NCBI RefSeq assembly: GCF_009857445.1
Contig: NZ_WWCN01000001.1
Location: 124,001 to 188,000, forward strand
Direction: 5' to 3'
DNA from: Duganella flavida
Lineage (GTDB): Bacteria > Pseudomonadota > Gammaproteobacteria > Burkholderiales > Burkholderiaceae_D
Length of the DNA: 64,000 nt
Shown here: in pieces, positions 44,406-52,711 of the stretch
Layout of the letters: every line of letters starts with the position of its first letter
Position numbering within the stretch: the first letter of the stretch is position 1
The notes under the pieces: generated by a model
Databases searched by the model: none
The model's input: the letters and a program-made list of their open reading frames with translations, nothing else
What the model was told of the DNA's origin: nothing
Translations under genes and position numbers: made by a program

Positions 44406-44965
44406 CACTTACGCGCCTTCCTGCAAAAGCAATCCGGCGCATGGTCGTCCACCATGCCGATGCCCTGCATGTAAGCATAAATAATCGTCGAGCCGACAAA
44501 TTTAAAACCCAGCTTGGCCAGGTCCTTGGAAATTCGGTCCGACAATTCCGTCTTCGCCGGACGCGCTTCCTTACCGCGCACCATCGGCTTGCCGCCGACG
44601 TAGGACCACAGCAGCTTATCCAGGCTGCTGCCGCTCTCCACCAAGCGCAGATAAGCCTGCGCATTGGTGATCGCCGCCGCCACCTTCAGGCGATTGCGCA
44701 CAATGCCCGGATTGGCCAGCAGCTCCGCCACTTTCTCAGGTCCATACGCCGCAATCTTCTCCGCATCCCACTGGTCGAACGCTGCGCGATAGTTCTCGCG
44801 CTTATTGAGGATGGTCTCCCAGCTCAGACCCGCCTGCGCGCCTTCCAGGTTCAACATCTCGAACAAACGGCGCTCGTCGTGGCAAGGCACGCCCCACTCC
44901 GTATCGTGATAGTCGAGGTACAAAGGATTAGCCGGATTGGCCCAGCTGCAGCGCGTCTTTTCCAT
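44405..44965 (-). CDS. tag: DNA-3-methyladenine glycosylase I
   Basis: A 186-residue Tag enzyme, the same length as the E. coli protein. It excises 3-methyladenine from alkylated DNA. The zinc-binding residues are Cys6, His20, His175 and Cys179; the last two keep the exact E. coli numbering. The substrate-binding and catalytic block LFEMLNLEGAQAGLSWETIL and the YVGGKP strand are present. The ATG at 44965 was chosen because the family begins five residues before the CxW motif; longer frames overlap the upstream cyclase. It starts 4 nt after the cyclase stop and overlaps mnmC, so it sits in an operon with a c-di-GMP cyclase. Confidence 0.96.
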   Translation of the reverse strand: MEKTRCSWANPANPLYLDYHDTEWGVPCHDERRLFEMLNLEGAQAGLSWETILNKRENYRAAFDQWDAEKIAAYGPEKVAELLANPGIVRNRLKVAAAITNAQAYLRLVESGSSLDKLLWSYVGGKPMVRGKEARPAKTELSDRISKDLAKLGFKFVGSTIIYAYMQGIGMVDDHAPDCFCRKARK

Positions 44966-44969
44966 GAAA

Positions 44970-47816
44970 TTAACCGAGTTCCAGATCGCTCGACAAACCG
45001 ATGCGGCGACGTTCGCCGCCCAGCACCAGCGGGCCTTCCAGGTTGGTGACCAGGCGCACCTCGCCGTCCGCCACTGCATCTCCCAACTGCTGCATCAGGC
45101 GTGGGAACACACCCTCGGCGCGCGTGGACTCGGTGCTGTACAGCGCCGCCCACGCGTTGCGGCCGGAGCGCTTGGCGATGTACAACCCTTGGTCCGCCAA
45201 CTCCACCACCTGTGACCATGACAGCAAGCGCGGTTGATCCGGCAGGAACGGGAAGCACGCAAAGCCGATCGAACATGTCTTAGCCAAGCGTCCGCCATCC
45301 GGCAATTCGAAATCGCGCTCGGCCACCGCGCGGCGCATACGCTCCGCCACACCCGCCGCTTCATCGCGATGGGTGGCGCGCGCCAGCACCAGGAATTCCT
45401 CGCCGCCCCAGCGAATCACATAGTCCGATTCGCGGAACACTTCGCGCAGCCGTTCCTGCATCTGCACCAGGATCGAGTCGCCGGCCGCATGGCCATAGCG
45501 GTCGTTCACTTCCTTGAAGTGATCCAGGTCGACCATGAAGAACACCAGGTCCTTCGGCGCCGTGATATCGCACTCGGTCAGTTCACGATGCTGGCCAGCC
45601 TCGTAGCCGCGCAGCGACAAGGCCACGTCGGCATCCACGTTCTGCAGGAAGAAGCGGCGGTTGCGCAAGCCGGTCAGCTGGTCGGTCAGGCTGACTTCTT
45701 CCAGCGCCTTGTAGGCCTGCTCCAGTTCCAGGTTCTTTTCCAGCAGTTGCTCCTGCGTTGCCGCTACCTGGCGATAGGCGCTGGCGTTATCCAGCGCGAT
45801 CGCACCGTAAGCGCACAGCGTACGGAAGATCAGGCGTTCGCGCTCGCCGTAGGAATGCGCTTGCAGCGACTGTACCGTCATGGCGCCCAGCACGCGGTCA
45901 CCCACGCGCAGCGGTGCAAACAGCAAACTCAACGTCGGCAAGGTGCCGGGGATCAGGTGCGGCGTGACGCCCTTCTCATCCAGTTCAATCAAAATCTCGC
46001 GCCGTTCGCGCACGCAGCGCGCCGAGTTGGCGCTCGGCGACGACAGTGGCACGCGGAGCGCCGGCAACGGCTTGCCTGCTTCAATGCCGAAGGTGCAGAC
46101 CAGCGTTTCGCCGTCCGGCTCCAGCAGAAAGATCGAGAAGTGCGTCGCATCGAGCAGGCCATGCACATGGCGATCCAGCGCGCGGAACACCGCCGCTGCA
46201 TCCAGATGCGCGGTGATCTCCTGACCGATCGCGCTCAAGTGCTCCAGCGTGGCGCTGGTTTGTTGCAGCACTTCGGCGCGCTGCGCTTCGGCGGCTGCCA
46301 GCTGGCGATGGTGCTCGCCCTCAGTCTGGGCGCGCTCGGTTTGATACTGCACCTGCATTGCGATGGCGCGGTTGGTGGCTTCCTTGCTGTGCGTCTGGTC
46401 GCGTGCGGCGTTGGCGCGCAGCGCGATGGTGTAGGCGCGTTCGTAATCGCCGATGGCGGCGTACTCGCGCGCCGCCACGTCGAGCAGCGCGCCGGGCACG
46501 GTGTAGCCCTCGATGGTGGCGGCGATTTCCAGCGCCAGCTGCAGGTAGTGCAGCACGGCGTTGGGCGCCATCATCAGTTCAGGGCCCGGCAAGTCGTGGC
46601 GGGTGTGGATATCGGCCAGCACATTCAAGGCAGCGATCTGGCTCGATGCATCGCCATGATCGCGCGCCAGCGCCAGCGCCGCTTGTGCAGCAGCCAGCGC
46701 ATCGTCGGGACGCGACAGGTGCGACAGCGCGTGCGCCTGGCCGCGCCGCGCGCTGCTCTGGAAATCGTTCTGGCACAAGGCATCGCCGCGCGCGGCCAGA
46801 CGGGTGAAGCTGTCCAGCGCCGCCACGTGGTTGCCAAGGTCCAGCGCCAGGTCGCCCTGATACTCCAGCGCCACTGCATAGGCGCGTGAACCGGATAGCA
46901 GCGACAAAGTGTTGAGCGCTTCGCGCAGCAGGCTTTGCGCGGCGTCGCGCTGGCCCAGCTGGCGCAGGGTTTCGGCGGTCTGCATCAAGCACATGCCGAT
47001 GCTGAGCGGCCAGCCGGTCGGACGCGCGAGATCGAGGCCGCGCTGCATCCACTCCAGCGCCGCTTCGTGCGCATTCAGACTGGTGAAGCCGTTGCCGATG
47101 TTGGTGGCAACGATGATGGCGCGGCGGATCTGGCCGGTGGCCAGCGCCGTTTCAAAACTCAGCATCAGGTGGCCGATGGCGCGGCCGTATTCGCTGCGCT
47201 GGAAGGCACAAGTGCCGAAGAAGTCACTGATCCAGCCGGCGGCAATCGGTGGCACGCCGGTCAGGTCGGTGCCGAAGCGGCCGTTCCAGTGCTGCTGCGC
47301 GGCCTGCCAGTCGCCAAAGGCGTCGCAGATGCCGGAAGCGGCGTCGATCACATCGATACGTAGCGGGTCTTCTGCAATGCGGGCGGCGGCGGCGGCTTTG
47401 CGCAGCCAGCTATCGCCAGCGGCGCTGACGCCGCGGTCGTTGGAGACCCAGGCCAGCGTCCAGCAAGCGTCGGCGCGGCAGGCGGCAGCGGCGGTGGGCA
47501 GTGCCGCTGCGGCCTGTTCGCACAGCAGCAGCGCCTGTTCAAGGTGGTATTGGGCGGTATCGAGTTCGCCGCGCAGCCAGGCCTGTTCAGCGGCGACCAG
47601 CAGCAGGCGGGCACGTTGCACCGCAGCTTCGGCAGGCGGCAACTGGTCCAGCAACGGCGTGATCTCGACCGACAATTGCTGCGCGCGCGCGGGATCGCGC
47701 TGGCGTAAATGCCAAGCGAGCGAGGCCAGCGGCGGCAGCCGCCCTGCGCCTTGCGCTTCTTGCAATATTGAATCCCACTGCGCCAGCTCTTCGTCGAGCG
47801 CAAACATGTCCACCAA
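44970..47816 (-). CDS. TPR-GAF-GGDEF diguanylate cyclase
   Basis: A roughly 948-residue cytoplasmic cyclase. Residues about 1-490 are TPR-like helical repeats (LLDQLPPAEAAVQRARLLLV, SALEWMQRGLDLA-type units), followed by a coiled coil (about 495-540), a GAF domain (about 545-700, with FSIFLLEPDGETLVCTFGIE) and a GGDEF domain (about 770-935). The GGDEF domain has the GGEEF active site, LVFFMVDLDHFKEVNDRYGH and an RESD I-site five residues before GGEEF. It should make c-di-GMP under product inhibition. The start is uncertain: a TTG at 47816 has AGAGGAAA 5-6 nt upstream, while the ATG at 47807 lies 9 nt further in. It leads the cyclase-tag-mnmC operon. Confidence 0.92.
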   Translation of the reverse strand: MVDMFALDEELAQWDSILQEAQGAGRLPPLASLAWHLRQRDPARAQQLSVEITPLLDQLPPAEAAVQRARLLLVAAEQAWLRGELDTAQYHLEQALLLCEQAAAALPTAAAACRADACWTLAWVSNDRGVSAAGDSWLRKAAAAARIAEDPLRIDVIDAASGICDAFGDWQAAQQHWNGRFGTDLTGVPPIAAGWISDFFGTCAFQRSEYGRAIGHLMLSFETALATGQIRRAIIVATNIGNGFTSLNAHEAALEWMQRGLDLARPTGWPLSIGMCLMQTAETLRQLGQRDAAQSLLREALNTLSLLSGSRAYAVALEYQGDLALDLGNHVAALDSFTRLAARGDALCQNDFQSSARRGQAHALSHLSRPDDALAAAQAALALARDHGDASSQIAALNVLADIHTRHDLPGPELMMAPNAVLHYLQLALEIAATIEGYTVPGALLDVAAREYAAIGDYERAYTIALRANAARDQTHSKEATNRAIAMQVQYQTERAQTEGEHHRQLAAAEAQRAEVLQQTSATLEHLSAIGQEITAHLDAAAVFRALDRHVHGLLDATHFSIFLLEPDGETLVCTFGIEAGKPLPALRVPLSSPSANSARCVRERREILIELDEKGVTPHLIPGTLPTLSLLFAPLRVGDRVLGAMTVQSLQAHSYGERERLIFRTLCAYGAIALDNASAYRQVAATQEQLLEKNLELEQAYKALEEVSLTDQLTGLRNRRFFLQNVDADVALSLRGYEAGQHRELTECDITAPKDLVFFMVDLDHFKEVNDRYGHAAGDSILVQMQERLREVFRESDYVIRWGGEEFLVLARATHRDEAAGVAERMRRAVAERDFELPDGGRLAKTCSIGFACFPFLPDQPRLLSWSQVVELADQGLYIAKRSGRNAWAALYSTESTRAEGVFPRLMQQLGDAVADGEVRLVTNLEGPLVLGGERRRIGLSSDLELG

Positions 47817-48029
47817 GTGACTTTCCTCTACTGTGTCGCCGCAGCGCGCCGTTGCGCTGCTACCGCATTATTCCACAGTTTGCAGGCAGTCCTGGTGCTC
47901 GCTTTTAAGTGCCTGATATCAAAGCGTTTTTAGTTCCTCACGGAAACTAGTTTGATGGAAGCAACACGATTTACGGACAAAAAAACGGCGCCGGCGGGGA
48001 GCGCCGGCGCCGTTTCGACTTGCTGGCGC
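47817..48029. other. Intergenic region between cyclase and hxlR
   Basis: 213 bp containing the cyclase promoter and ribosome-binding site (AGAGGAAA in the complement near 47822-47829) and the terminator of the hxlR gene (47983-48015, given separately). I see no ORF with a ribosome-binding site or any other RNA in it. Confidence 0.4.
47983..48015 (-). terminator. Strong intrinsic terminator after hxlR
   Basis: A perfect 13-bp GC-rich stem: 47983-47995 pairs with 48003-48015 around a GGGGAGC loop, and is extended on the minus strand by a run of T residues (complement of the A-tract 47979-47985). It begins 15 nt after the hxlR stop codon. Confidence 0.9.
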
Positions 48030-48527
48030 TCAGACGTTGGCCGGCTGCTTGATCTGGATCAGGCGCGAGCGCATTCCCTCGGTGGCCGCCGGGCCCGGCG
48101 CGAACATATAGTCCTCGTCGTTGATGGCCAGGCCGCTGTTGGCGTCCACCAGCACCTGGTCGGCCGGCTTGCCGGTTTCACGGCTCACCACCAGCAGGCT
48201 GGCCCCTTCCGGCGCCAGGTGATCGTTGCCCCAGGCCACAAAGGCCAACAGCACCGGTTTGAAGTCGCGGCCGGCCTTGGTCAGCACATATTCATAGCGC
48301 GGTGGACGGGCGCTGTACTGGCGCCGTTCCATCAGCCCGCCCTCGACCAGCCCGGCCAGGCGGCGGGTCAGCATATTAGGCGCGATCTTCAGGCTCTTCT
48401 CGAATTCGTCAAACCGCGTCAAGCCGTAGAAGGCGTCACGCAGGATCAGGATACTCCACCACTCGCCTACTTTCCCCAGGCTGCGAGCGATCGGGCAAGG
48501 CATGCTGCCAAAGTCGGTATGTTTCAT
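48030..48527 (-). CDS. HxlR-family transcriptional regulator
   Basis: A 165-residue winged-helix regulator of the HxlR/MarR-like type. The HxlR block is clear: CPIARSLGKVGEWWSILILR, then FDEFEKSLKIAPNMLTRRLA, GLVEGGLMERRQYS and the wing PPRYEYVLTKAGRDF. The C-terminal extension of about 60 residues past the core is longer than the usual 110-residue form and may bind a partner. Such regulators often sense redox or aldehyde stress through an N-terminal Cys; Cys11 is present. An AAGGAG site lies 8 nt before the ATG. A perfect inverted repeat in the leader (48551-48567) fits autoregulation. No obvious target gene is adjacent. Confidence 0.92.
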   Translation of the reverse strand: MKHTDFGSMPCPIARSLGKVGEWWSILILRDAFYGLTRFDEFEKSLKIAPNMLTRRLAGLVEGGLMERRQYSARPPRYEYVLTKAGRDFKPVLLAFVAWGNDHLAPEGASLLVVSRETGKPADQVLVDANSGLAINDEDYMFAPGPAATEGMRSRLIQIKQPANV

Positions 48528-48550
48528 GTTTGCGGCTCCTTAAGGGTGAC

Positions 48551-48567
48551 TTGCATGATTGATGCAA
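48551..48567. promoter_or_regulatory. Candidate HxlR operator
   Basis: TTGCAT (48551-48556), 5 nt, ATGCAA (48562-48567), a perfect inverted repeat 24 bp upstream of the hxlR start codon. GTGACTT occurs at 48546-48552 and again at 48574-48580, and GATGCAA recurs near 48588. HxlR regulators bind such dyads near their own start, so this is a likely operator. Confidence 0.5.
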
Positions 48568-48786
48568 GAAAGTGTGACTTTTTTAGGTGATGCAACATCA
48601 GTGACAATGTGTGTATATTCAAGCGCCAATTTCGCCTCCTTTTTTGCACTGCTTTTTTATGGATTTCTCCTATGAAAACCCTGGTTTTCGGCGGTTTTTC
48701 TTAGCTTCCAAAATAGGCCAAAAACGCACATCAAAAACTCTCCAAAAATCACGATATTTCCACACGTAAATTTCTATGTAAAATGT

Positions 48787-48913
48787 GAATATTCGCGAGA
48801 ATGTTCCTTCAGGATAAAATTCTTCCTGTAGATTAACTTCCGCGGCCTTGAGGGCTACCCGGATAACGTGGCTCTCAACCGATAGCTACGCACCCCGAAA
48901 ACGTGTGTGAAAT
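48787..48913 (+). promoter_or_regulatory. AT-rich promoter region and structured leader before mini-SCPU gene
   Basis: The 386-bp gap (48528-48913) is AT-rich in its middle. It contains the imperfect 20-bp dyad GAATATTCGC/GAGAATGTTC (48787-48806, 8 of 10 positions matching) and CAGGA/TCCTG just downstream. The last 70 bp turn GC-rich, with TTGAGGGC (48848-48855) able to pair with GCTCTCAA (48871-48878, one G-U). I cannot match it to a known riboswitch class. No convincing Shine-Dalgarno sequence precedes the ATG at 48914. Confidence 0.4.
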
Positions 48914-49228
48914 ATGAAAACTTTTACTAAAATCGTTGCTCTCTCGCTGATCACCCTGCCGCTGCTGGCCAACGCTGCTGGCAAGAGCGCCAGCGCCTCC
49001 ATGCAAGTGACCTTTGAAATCAAGGAATCCTGCACCGTCCAGGTCAGCGACATCACCGCCACCACCGACAAGAACGCCAAAGCCGCGCCGGCCGTCGCCT
49101 GCCAGCTGAAAACCCCATTCCTGGCCACCCGCACCGCCGCCCAGCCAGCCGCCGCGACCAGCAGCGACAGCAAAGCCAGCGCCACCCGCCAGGACGCCGC
49201 CAGCGGCGAATGGACCGTCTACTTCTAA
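48914..49228 (+). CDS. Small secreted SCPU-like (pilin-type) protein
   Basis: A 104-residue exported protein with a signal peptide (about 1-22, ending LLANAAG) and an 82-residue mature part. The pattern SASASMQVTFEIKESCTV, a second Cys in VACQLKTPF and a terminal SGEWTVYF strand match the first Cys strand, the Cys-x-x-x-TP strand and the last strand of spore-coat-protein-U (Csu-type) pilin domains, but the middle is replaced by an Ala/Ser/Gln-rich stretch (about 75-95). It is convergent with, and 10 nt from, the end of the chaperone-usher SCPU operon. It could be a minimal pilin, a decoy subunit or a decayed pilin. The protein-level reading is my inference from motif spacing. Confidence 0.7.
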   Translation: MKTFTKIVALSLITLPLLANAAGKSASASMQVTFEIKESCTVQVSDITATTDKNAKAAPAVACQLKTPFLATRTAAQPAAATSSDSKASATRQDAASGEWTVYF

Positions 49229-49238
49229 GCCGCCGCGC

Positions 49239-50246
49239 TCAAAACTGCACGGTTGCCGTAATCGTGTCCTTGTAATCCCCCGGCGACGGCGTCGACTGCA
49301 CCGGTACCCTGCCAAACACCGTCTGTGACACTGTAGTCCCATCCCCCGTCCCGCCTACCACCAGCGTGCCGCTGGCGCCATCAGCCCAGGTCGTACCGTC
49401 CAGCGTGTTGGAGAGCTGGTAAGACACCAGTTCCGTCCCCGCGATCTTTTTCATATTGCGCGCCGTACCGCTGCCATTGCCGCCGTAGGACAGCAAGACC
49501 CGGTAGGCCGTGCCGGCGCTGCAGCGGATACTCATGCTGGAAGTCGAGCGCACCGTGCTGCTCAACAGGCTGCTATTTGGGAAGGCAATATTGCCGACGT
49601 TGATATTGCAATCGTTAATCACATTGGCGCGCACCTGGAATGGAATCGCCGCCGTCGGCCCCAGGGTGCAAACCGCCGAACCAAGCAGGGTGAACAAGTA
49701 CTGCACCAACGCGCTGCCGCTGCCGAAATCCGAGGTCACGGTAATGTCGCTGGCGCCGACGCTGTTGGCCGCCAGCGTGGCGTCGGCGGTCAGCTTGCCG
49801 TACACCGTGAACGACTGCGACAGGCTGCCGGTGCCACCAGTCTTGGTCATGGTCAGGATGATGGGCGTGGTCGAGGTGGTCGTGCCGGCCCAGCCGCCCC
49901 AGATCTTGGACGCCGCATAGCTGGTGTCCGAATACAGGTTGTAGTTGGCCTTGACCGCGCCGTTGGCCATCTGGCGCGGCGCCGTCACACTGGCGGAGGA
50001 ATTGGTGCCGGCGCCCAGGTACAAGCACACCGTCACATTCGGCGCCACCAGCGCGGTGGTGAAGGCAGTCCAGTTGCAGGTCACGTTCCAGCTGGTGGAG
50101 CTGGTGAAGGCATCGCTGCTGGAAATCGAGCTGACGCTGGGGAACACGATATCGCTGGCCGTCAGGGTGCAGCTGTCGGCGCGCGCCTGCCCGCCCAGCA
50201 GCGCCAGCAGCAAGCCCAGCAGGATAAGCCAGCGGCGCGCCATCAT
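49239..50246 (-). CDS. Tandem SCPU-domain fimbrial subunit (CsuE-like)
   Basis: A 335-residue exported protein: signal peptide about 1-22 (ending GQARA) and two spore-coat-protein-U domains (about 23-185 and 195-335). Each has the SCTLTASDIVFPSVS or DCNINVGNIAFPNSS first strand, the second Cys strand (VTCNWTAF, then IRCSAGTAYRVLLS) and a final GDYKDTITATVQF strand. Two-domain SCPU proteins cap Csu-type sigma pili as tip adhesins (CsuE). The ATG at 50246 overlaps the usher stop (ATGA) and has GGGAG 4 nt upstream. It is the last gene of the chaperone-usher-subunit operon. Confidence 0.87.
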   Translation of the reverse strand: MMARRWLILLGLLLALLGGQARADSCTLTASDIVFPSVSSISSSDAFTSSTSWNVTCNWTAFTTALVAPNVTVCLYLGAGTNSSASVTAPRQMANGAVKANYNLYSDTSYAASKIWGGWAGTTTSTTPIILTMTKTGGTGSLSQSFTVYGKLTADATLAANSVGASDITVTSDFGSGSALVQYLFTLLGSAVCTLGPTAAIPFQVRANVINDCNINVGNIAFPNSSLLSSTVRSTSSMSIRCSAGTAYRVLLSYGGNGSGTARNMKKIAGTELVSYQLSNTLDGTTWADGASGTLVVGGTGDGTTVSQTVFGRVPVQSTPSPGDYKDTITATVQF

Positions 50247-52705
50247 TGCACTCCCTGGCAACGGAATGGCCCGACGGTCGGCATGGCGTTGCCCTTGACC
50301 GGCTCGTAGTGGAACTCGACCACGCAGGGCTTGCCATCGACGGTCAGGCGCAGGTGGTTGAGCGGCTGCAAGTGGTCGATGAAAGCCATGCCGTCGTAGC
50401 CGACCACAGTGCTGTTACCGCTTTCCACATGCAGCACCTCGATGCCGGTGCCCAGCGGCTTGCCATCCGCGTCCTGCAGAATCACGCTGGCCGCTTCGTA
50501 GGTCTCGACCGGGAAGCGCACCAACACGCCAGACAGGCGGGCCGGCACCACGCCGCGCCCGGTGCTGGAAATGCGCGCGTCCAGCGGCAGCTTGCTCGGG
50601 TCGATGCCGACCTGGTTGGTGAAATACGGATTCAAATTCGGCACCAGCAAATAGCCGCTGCTGCTGGTCTTGCCGATCACCTGGTTTTCCTGCAGCACCG
50701 GCACCCCGCCCACACCGTCGGTGGACACCAGCGCAAAGCCGGCCCCGACCTGGCGCGCAGGGTGCACACTGCCATCCATCAGCACCAGCGCGCCGGCCAC
50801 ATCGACCGAGGTGGTGCGCCGGCCGCCGTTGTCGATCATCAGCGCGCTGGCCTGGCCATAGTTGCCGAGGTAGACGCCCTGCGCCTGGCGCAGCGATGAG
50901 CCGTTGTTGTTGACCGACTGCAGTCCCCAGCCGAAGCCTCCGCTGTAGTCGGCCGAACGCGCCAGCGTGGTGGTGGTGCTGCGGACATCGTTCTGGCGGT
51001 TGCGGCTGACGCTGGCCGAGATGCGGTCGCCCAGCGTGCCGCTGATGCTGAAGAACACGCCGCGCGCCTTGGCATCGCGGTAGTCGCGGAACGCGCTCAC
51101 GCTGAGGAAAAAGCCCTTGAACAGCGACGCCGAATACGACAGCGCCACCACCCGCGCCGTCGGCGCCAGCGGCGTGCGCTGGCTGATCGCGCTCAGGCCC
51201 AGACCCTGGCCGGCAAATAGCGACAAGTTGAGATTGATACGGTCATTGGCGCGCACGCCAGCGGCGCCCTCCAGCGTGCCGAGGTCGCTGTAGCCGACGC
51301 TGGCGCGCTGCGATTGCAGATCGACGCTAAAGCGCGGACTCAGGTACTGATAGCCGAGCGTGGCCTGAACGCCGCGCCGGCTGTTATCGCTGGCGCCGCT
51401 GGTGATGCTGCCTGGCGTGCTGCAATCGCCGATGCCGCCGATGCCCGTGCCAACGCCAGCGCCGCCGATGCCCGTGCAGGCGCCGCCGGTGCCGTTGATG
51501 CCGCCTATGACGCCGGTGTTGCTCACATTGCTGCTGCCATTGCCGGCACTGGCGGATAGCGAGGCGCTAACCACGCCAACCTGCCCCAGTCGCCACAACA
51601 TGCCACCGCCGCCGTTCAGCACACCGCGGCCGCCCTCGGCATGCGCTTCCAGCGTCAGGCTGTCGCTCAGGCCGCGCCGCAGCGAGCCGCTGGCAGAAGG
51701 CGTGCGTGCATAGCCGAACGAATCGACGGTATAGCGCCGCCGCAGCACACCCAGCTCGAACGAGTAATCAGTCAGGCCCTCGGCCAGCATGCGGGTATCG
51801 ACATATAGCGGCAAGGTCGTGCTGACGGCGCGTCCGGCCGCATCACGCGTCACCAGCGTGGCCTGCCCGGCGCCGTTAATGCCGGCCACCTGATTGATGA
51901 TGAATGGCCCCGACGGCACCGCCGTTTCCACCTGCCGCACACCGTTGATGTACAGGCTGACGGCACTCGGCACCACCGCCGAGCCACCGAGCGCGGCGGC
52001 GGGGAAGGTCAGCAAATCCGGCCGTAAATCAAAGCTGCGCTTCCACTGCACGCCGCCCATGCGCAGCGAACGCGACCAGTTAAGCGAGGACGAAATGAAA
52101 TCGCCCACGGTCCAGGTTTCCATGGTGTCAGGATCGGCATGCACCCAAGCCGTATCGAAGCGCACGAACTGGCGGCCCTGGCTGTTGGAATTGGCAACGC
52201 CGGTGCTGGTCAACACGCCGCTATCGTTGAAGTAGCGCAGCTCGTTGCTGATCGAGGTGGCGCGATTCTGGCCCAGCAGGCTGTAGACGTCGTAATTGAG
52301 CACCGCGCCCGGCGTCACGGTGGCGACACCCGGCTTGCGCACGGTACGCCCGGACAGTGTGACCGGCGCCCGCAGCGCATCGTCCACCCGCAGCACGATG
52401 CTCTGGCGCGTCGCATCATAGGTGTAGCTCAGGCCCTTGACCTGGTCGAGATCGAACTCCTGCTGCCCCTCCAGGCCGAACAGCTTGGGATCGAGCTCCA
52501 GGTCGCGCAAATTCTGTACGCTGCTGCGCAAGCCCGAACTCGTGCCACGGGTAAAACGCAAGATCAGGCCGGTCGCTTCGCCGTTCAAGGTTACCTCCAG
52601 AAAAAGCTCTTCCTCTTGCGGGGGTGGTGCGGGCGGCGTCTGCGCAAGCACACCACTCATGACCAGCCATGCCCAACACCACACCCAGAGCCAGCGCCGC
52701 CCCAT
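50243..52705 (-). CDS. Fimbrial outer-membrane usher (CsuD-like)
   Basis: An 820-residue usher: signal peptide about 1-21 (ending GVLAQ), an N-terminal chaperone-binding domain (about 30-130, LFLEVTLNGEATGLILRF), a 24-strand barrel with the usher hallmark FDTAWVHADPDTMETW-SLNWSR region, a plug (about 215-300, INQVAGINGAGQATLVTRDAAGR) and a C-terminal domain (VPARLSGVLVRFPVETYEAASV, then GHTLPFGT-like VLQDADGKPLGTGIEVLHVE). A Gly/Thr-rich insert with GGIGGT-like repeats lies near 385-425. It secretes and assembles pilin-chaperone complexes. The gene begins 6 nt after the chaperone stop. Confidence 0.92.
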   Translation of the reverse strand: MGRRWLWVWCWAWLVMSGVLAQTPPAPPPQEEELFLEVTLNGEATGLILRFTRGTSSGLRSSVQNLRDLELDPKLFGLEGQQEFDLDQVKGLSYTYDATRQSIVLRVDDALRAPVTLSGRTVRKPGVATVTPGAVLNYDVYSLLGQNRATSISNELRYFNDSGVLTSTGVANSNSQGRQFVRFDTAWVHADPDTMETWTVGDFISSSLNWSRSLRMGGVQWKRSFDLRPDLLTFPAAALGGSAVVPSAVSLYINGVRQVETAVPSGPFIINQVAGINGAGQATLVTRDAAGRAVSTTLPLYVDTRMLAEGLTDYSFELGVLRRRYTVDSFGYARTPSASGSLRRGLSDSLTLEAHAEGGRGVLNGGGGMLWRLGQVGVVSASLSASAGNGSSNVSNTGVIGGINGTGGACTGIGGAGVGTGIGGIGDCSTPGSITSGASDNSRRGVQATLGYQYLSPRFSVDLQSQRASVGYSDLGTLEGAAGVRANDRINLNLSLFAGQGLGLSAISQRTPLAPTARVVALSYSASLFKGFFLSVSAFRDYRDAKARGVFFSISGTLGDRISASVSRNRQNDVRSTTTTLARSADYSGGFGWGLQSVNNNGSSLRQAQGVYLGNYGQASALMIDNGGRRTTSVDVAGALVLMDGSVHPARQVGAGFALVSTDGVGGVPVLQENQVIGKTSSSGYLLVPNLNPYFTNQVGIDPSKLPLDARISSTGRGVVPARLSGVLVRFPVETYEAASVILQDADGKPLGTGIEVLHVESGNSTVVGYDGMAFIDHLQPLNHLRLTVDGKPCVVEFHYEPVKGNAMPTVGPFRCQGVQ

Positions 52706-52711
52706 GCCGGG

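Noticed and set aside
48848..48913. c-di-GMP (GEMM), cobalamin or guanidine riboswitch in the mini-SCPU leader
   Set aside because: None of the conserved sequence blocks of these classes can be matched; only a plain stem is visible.
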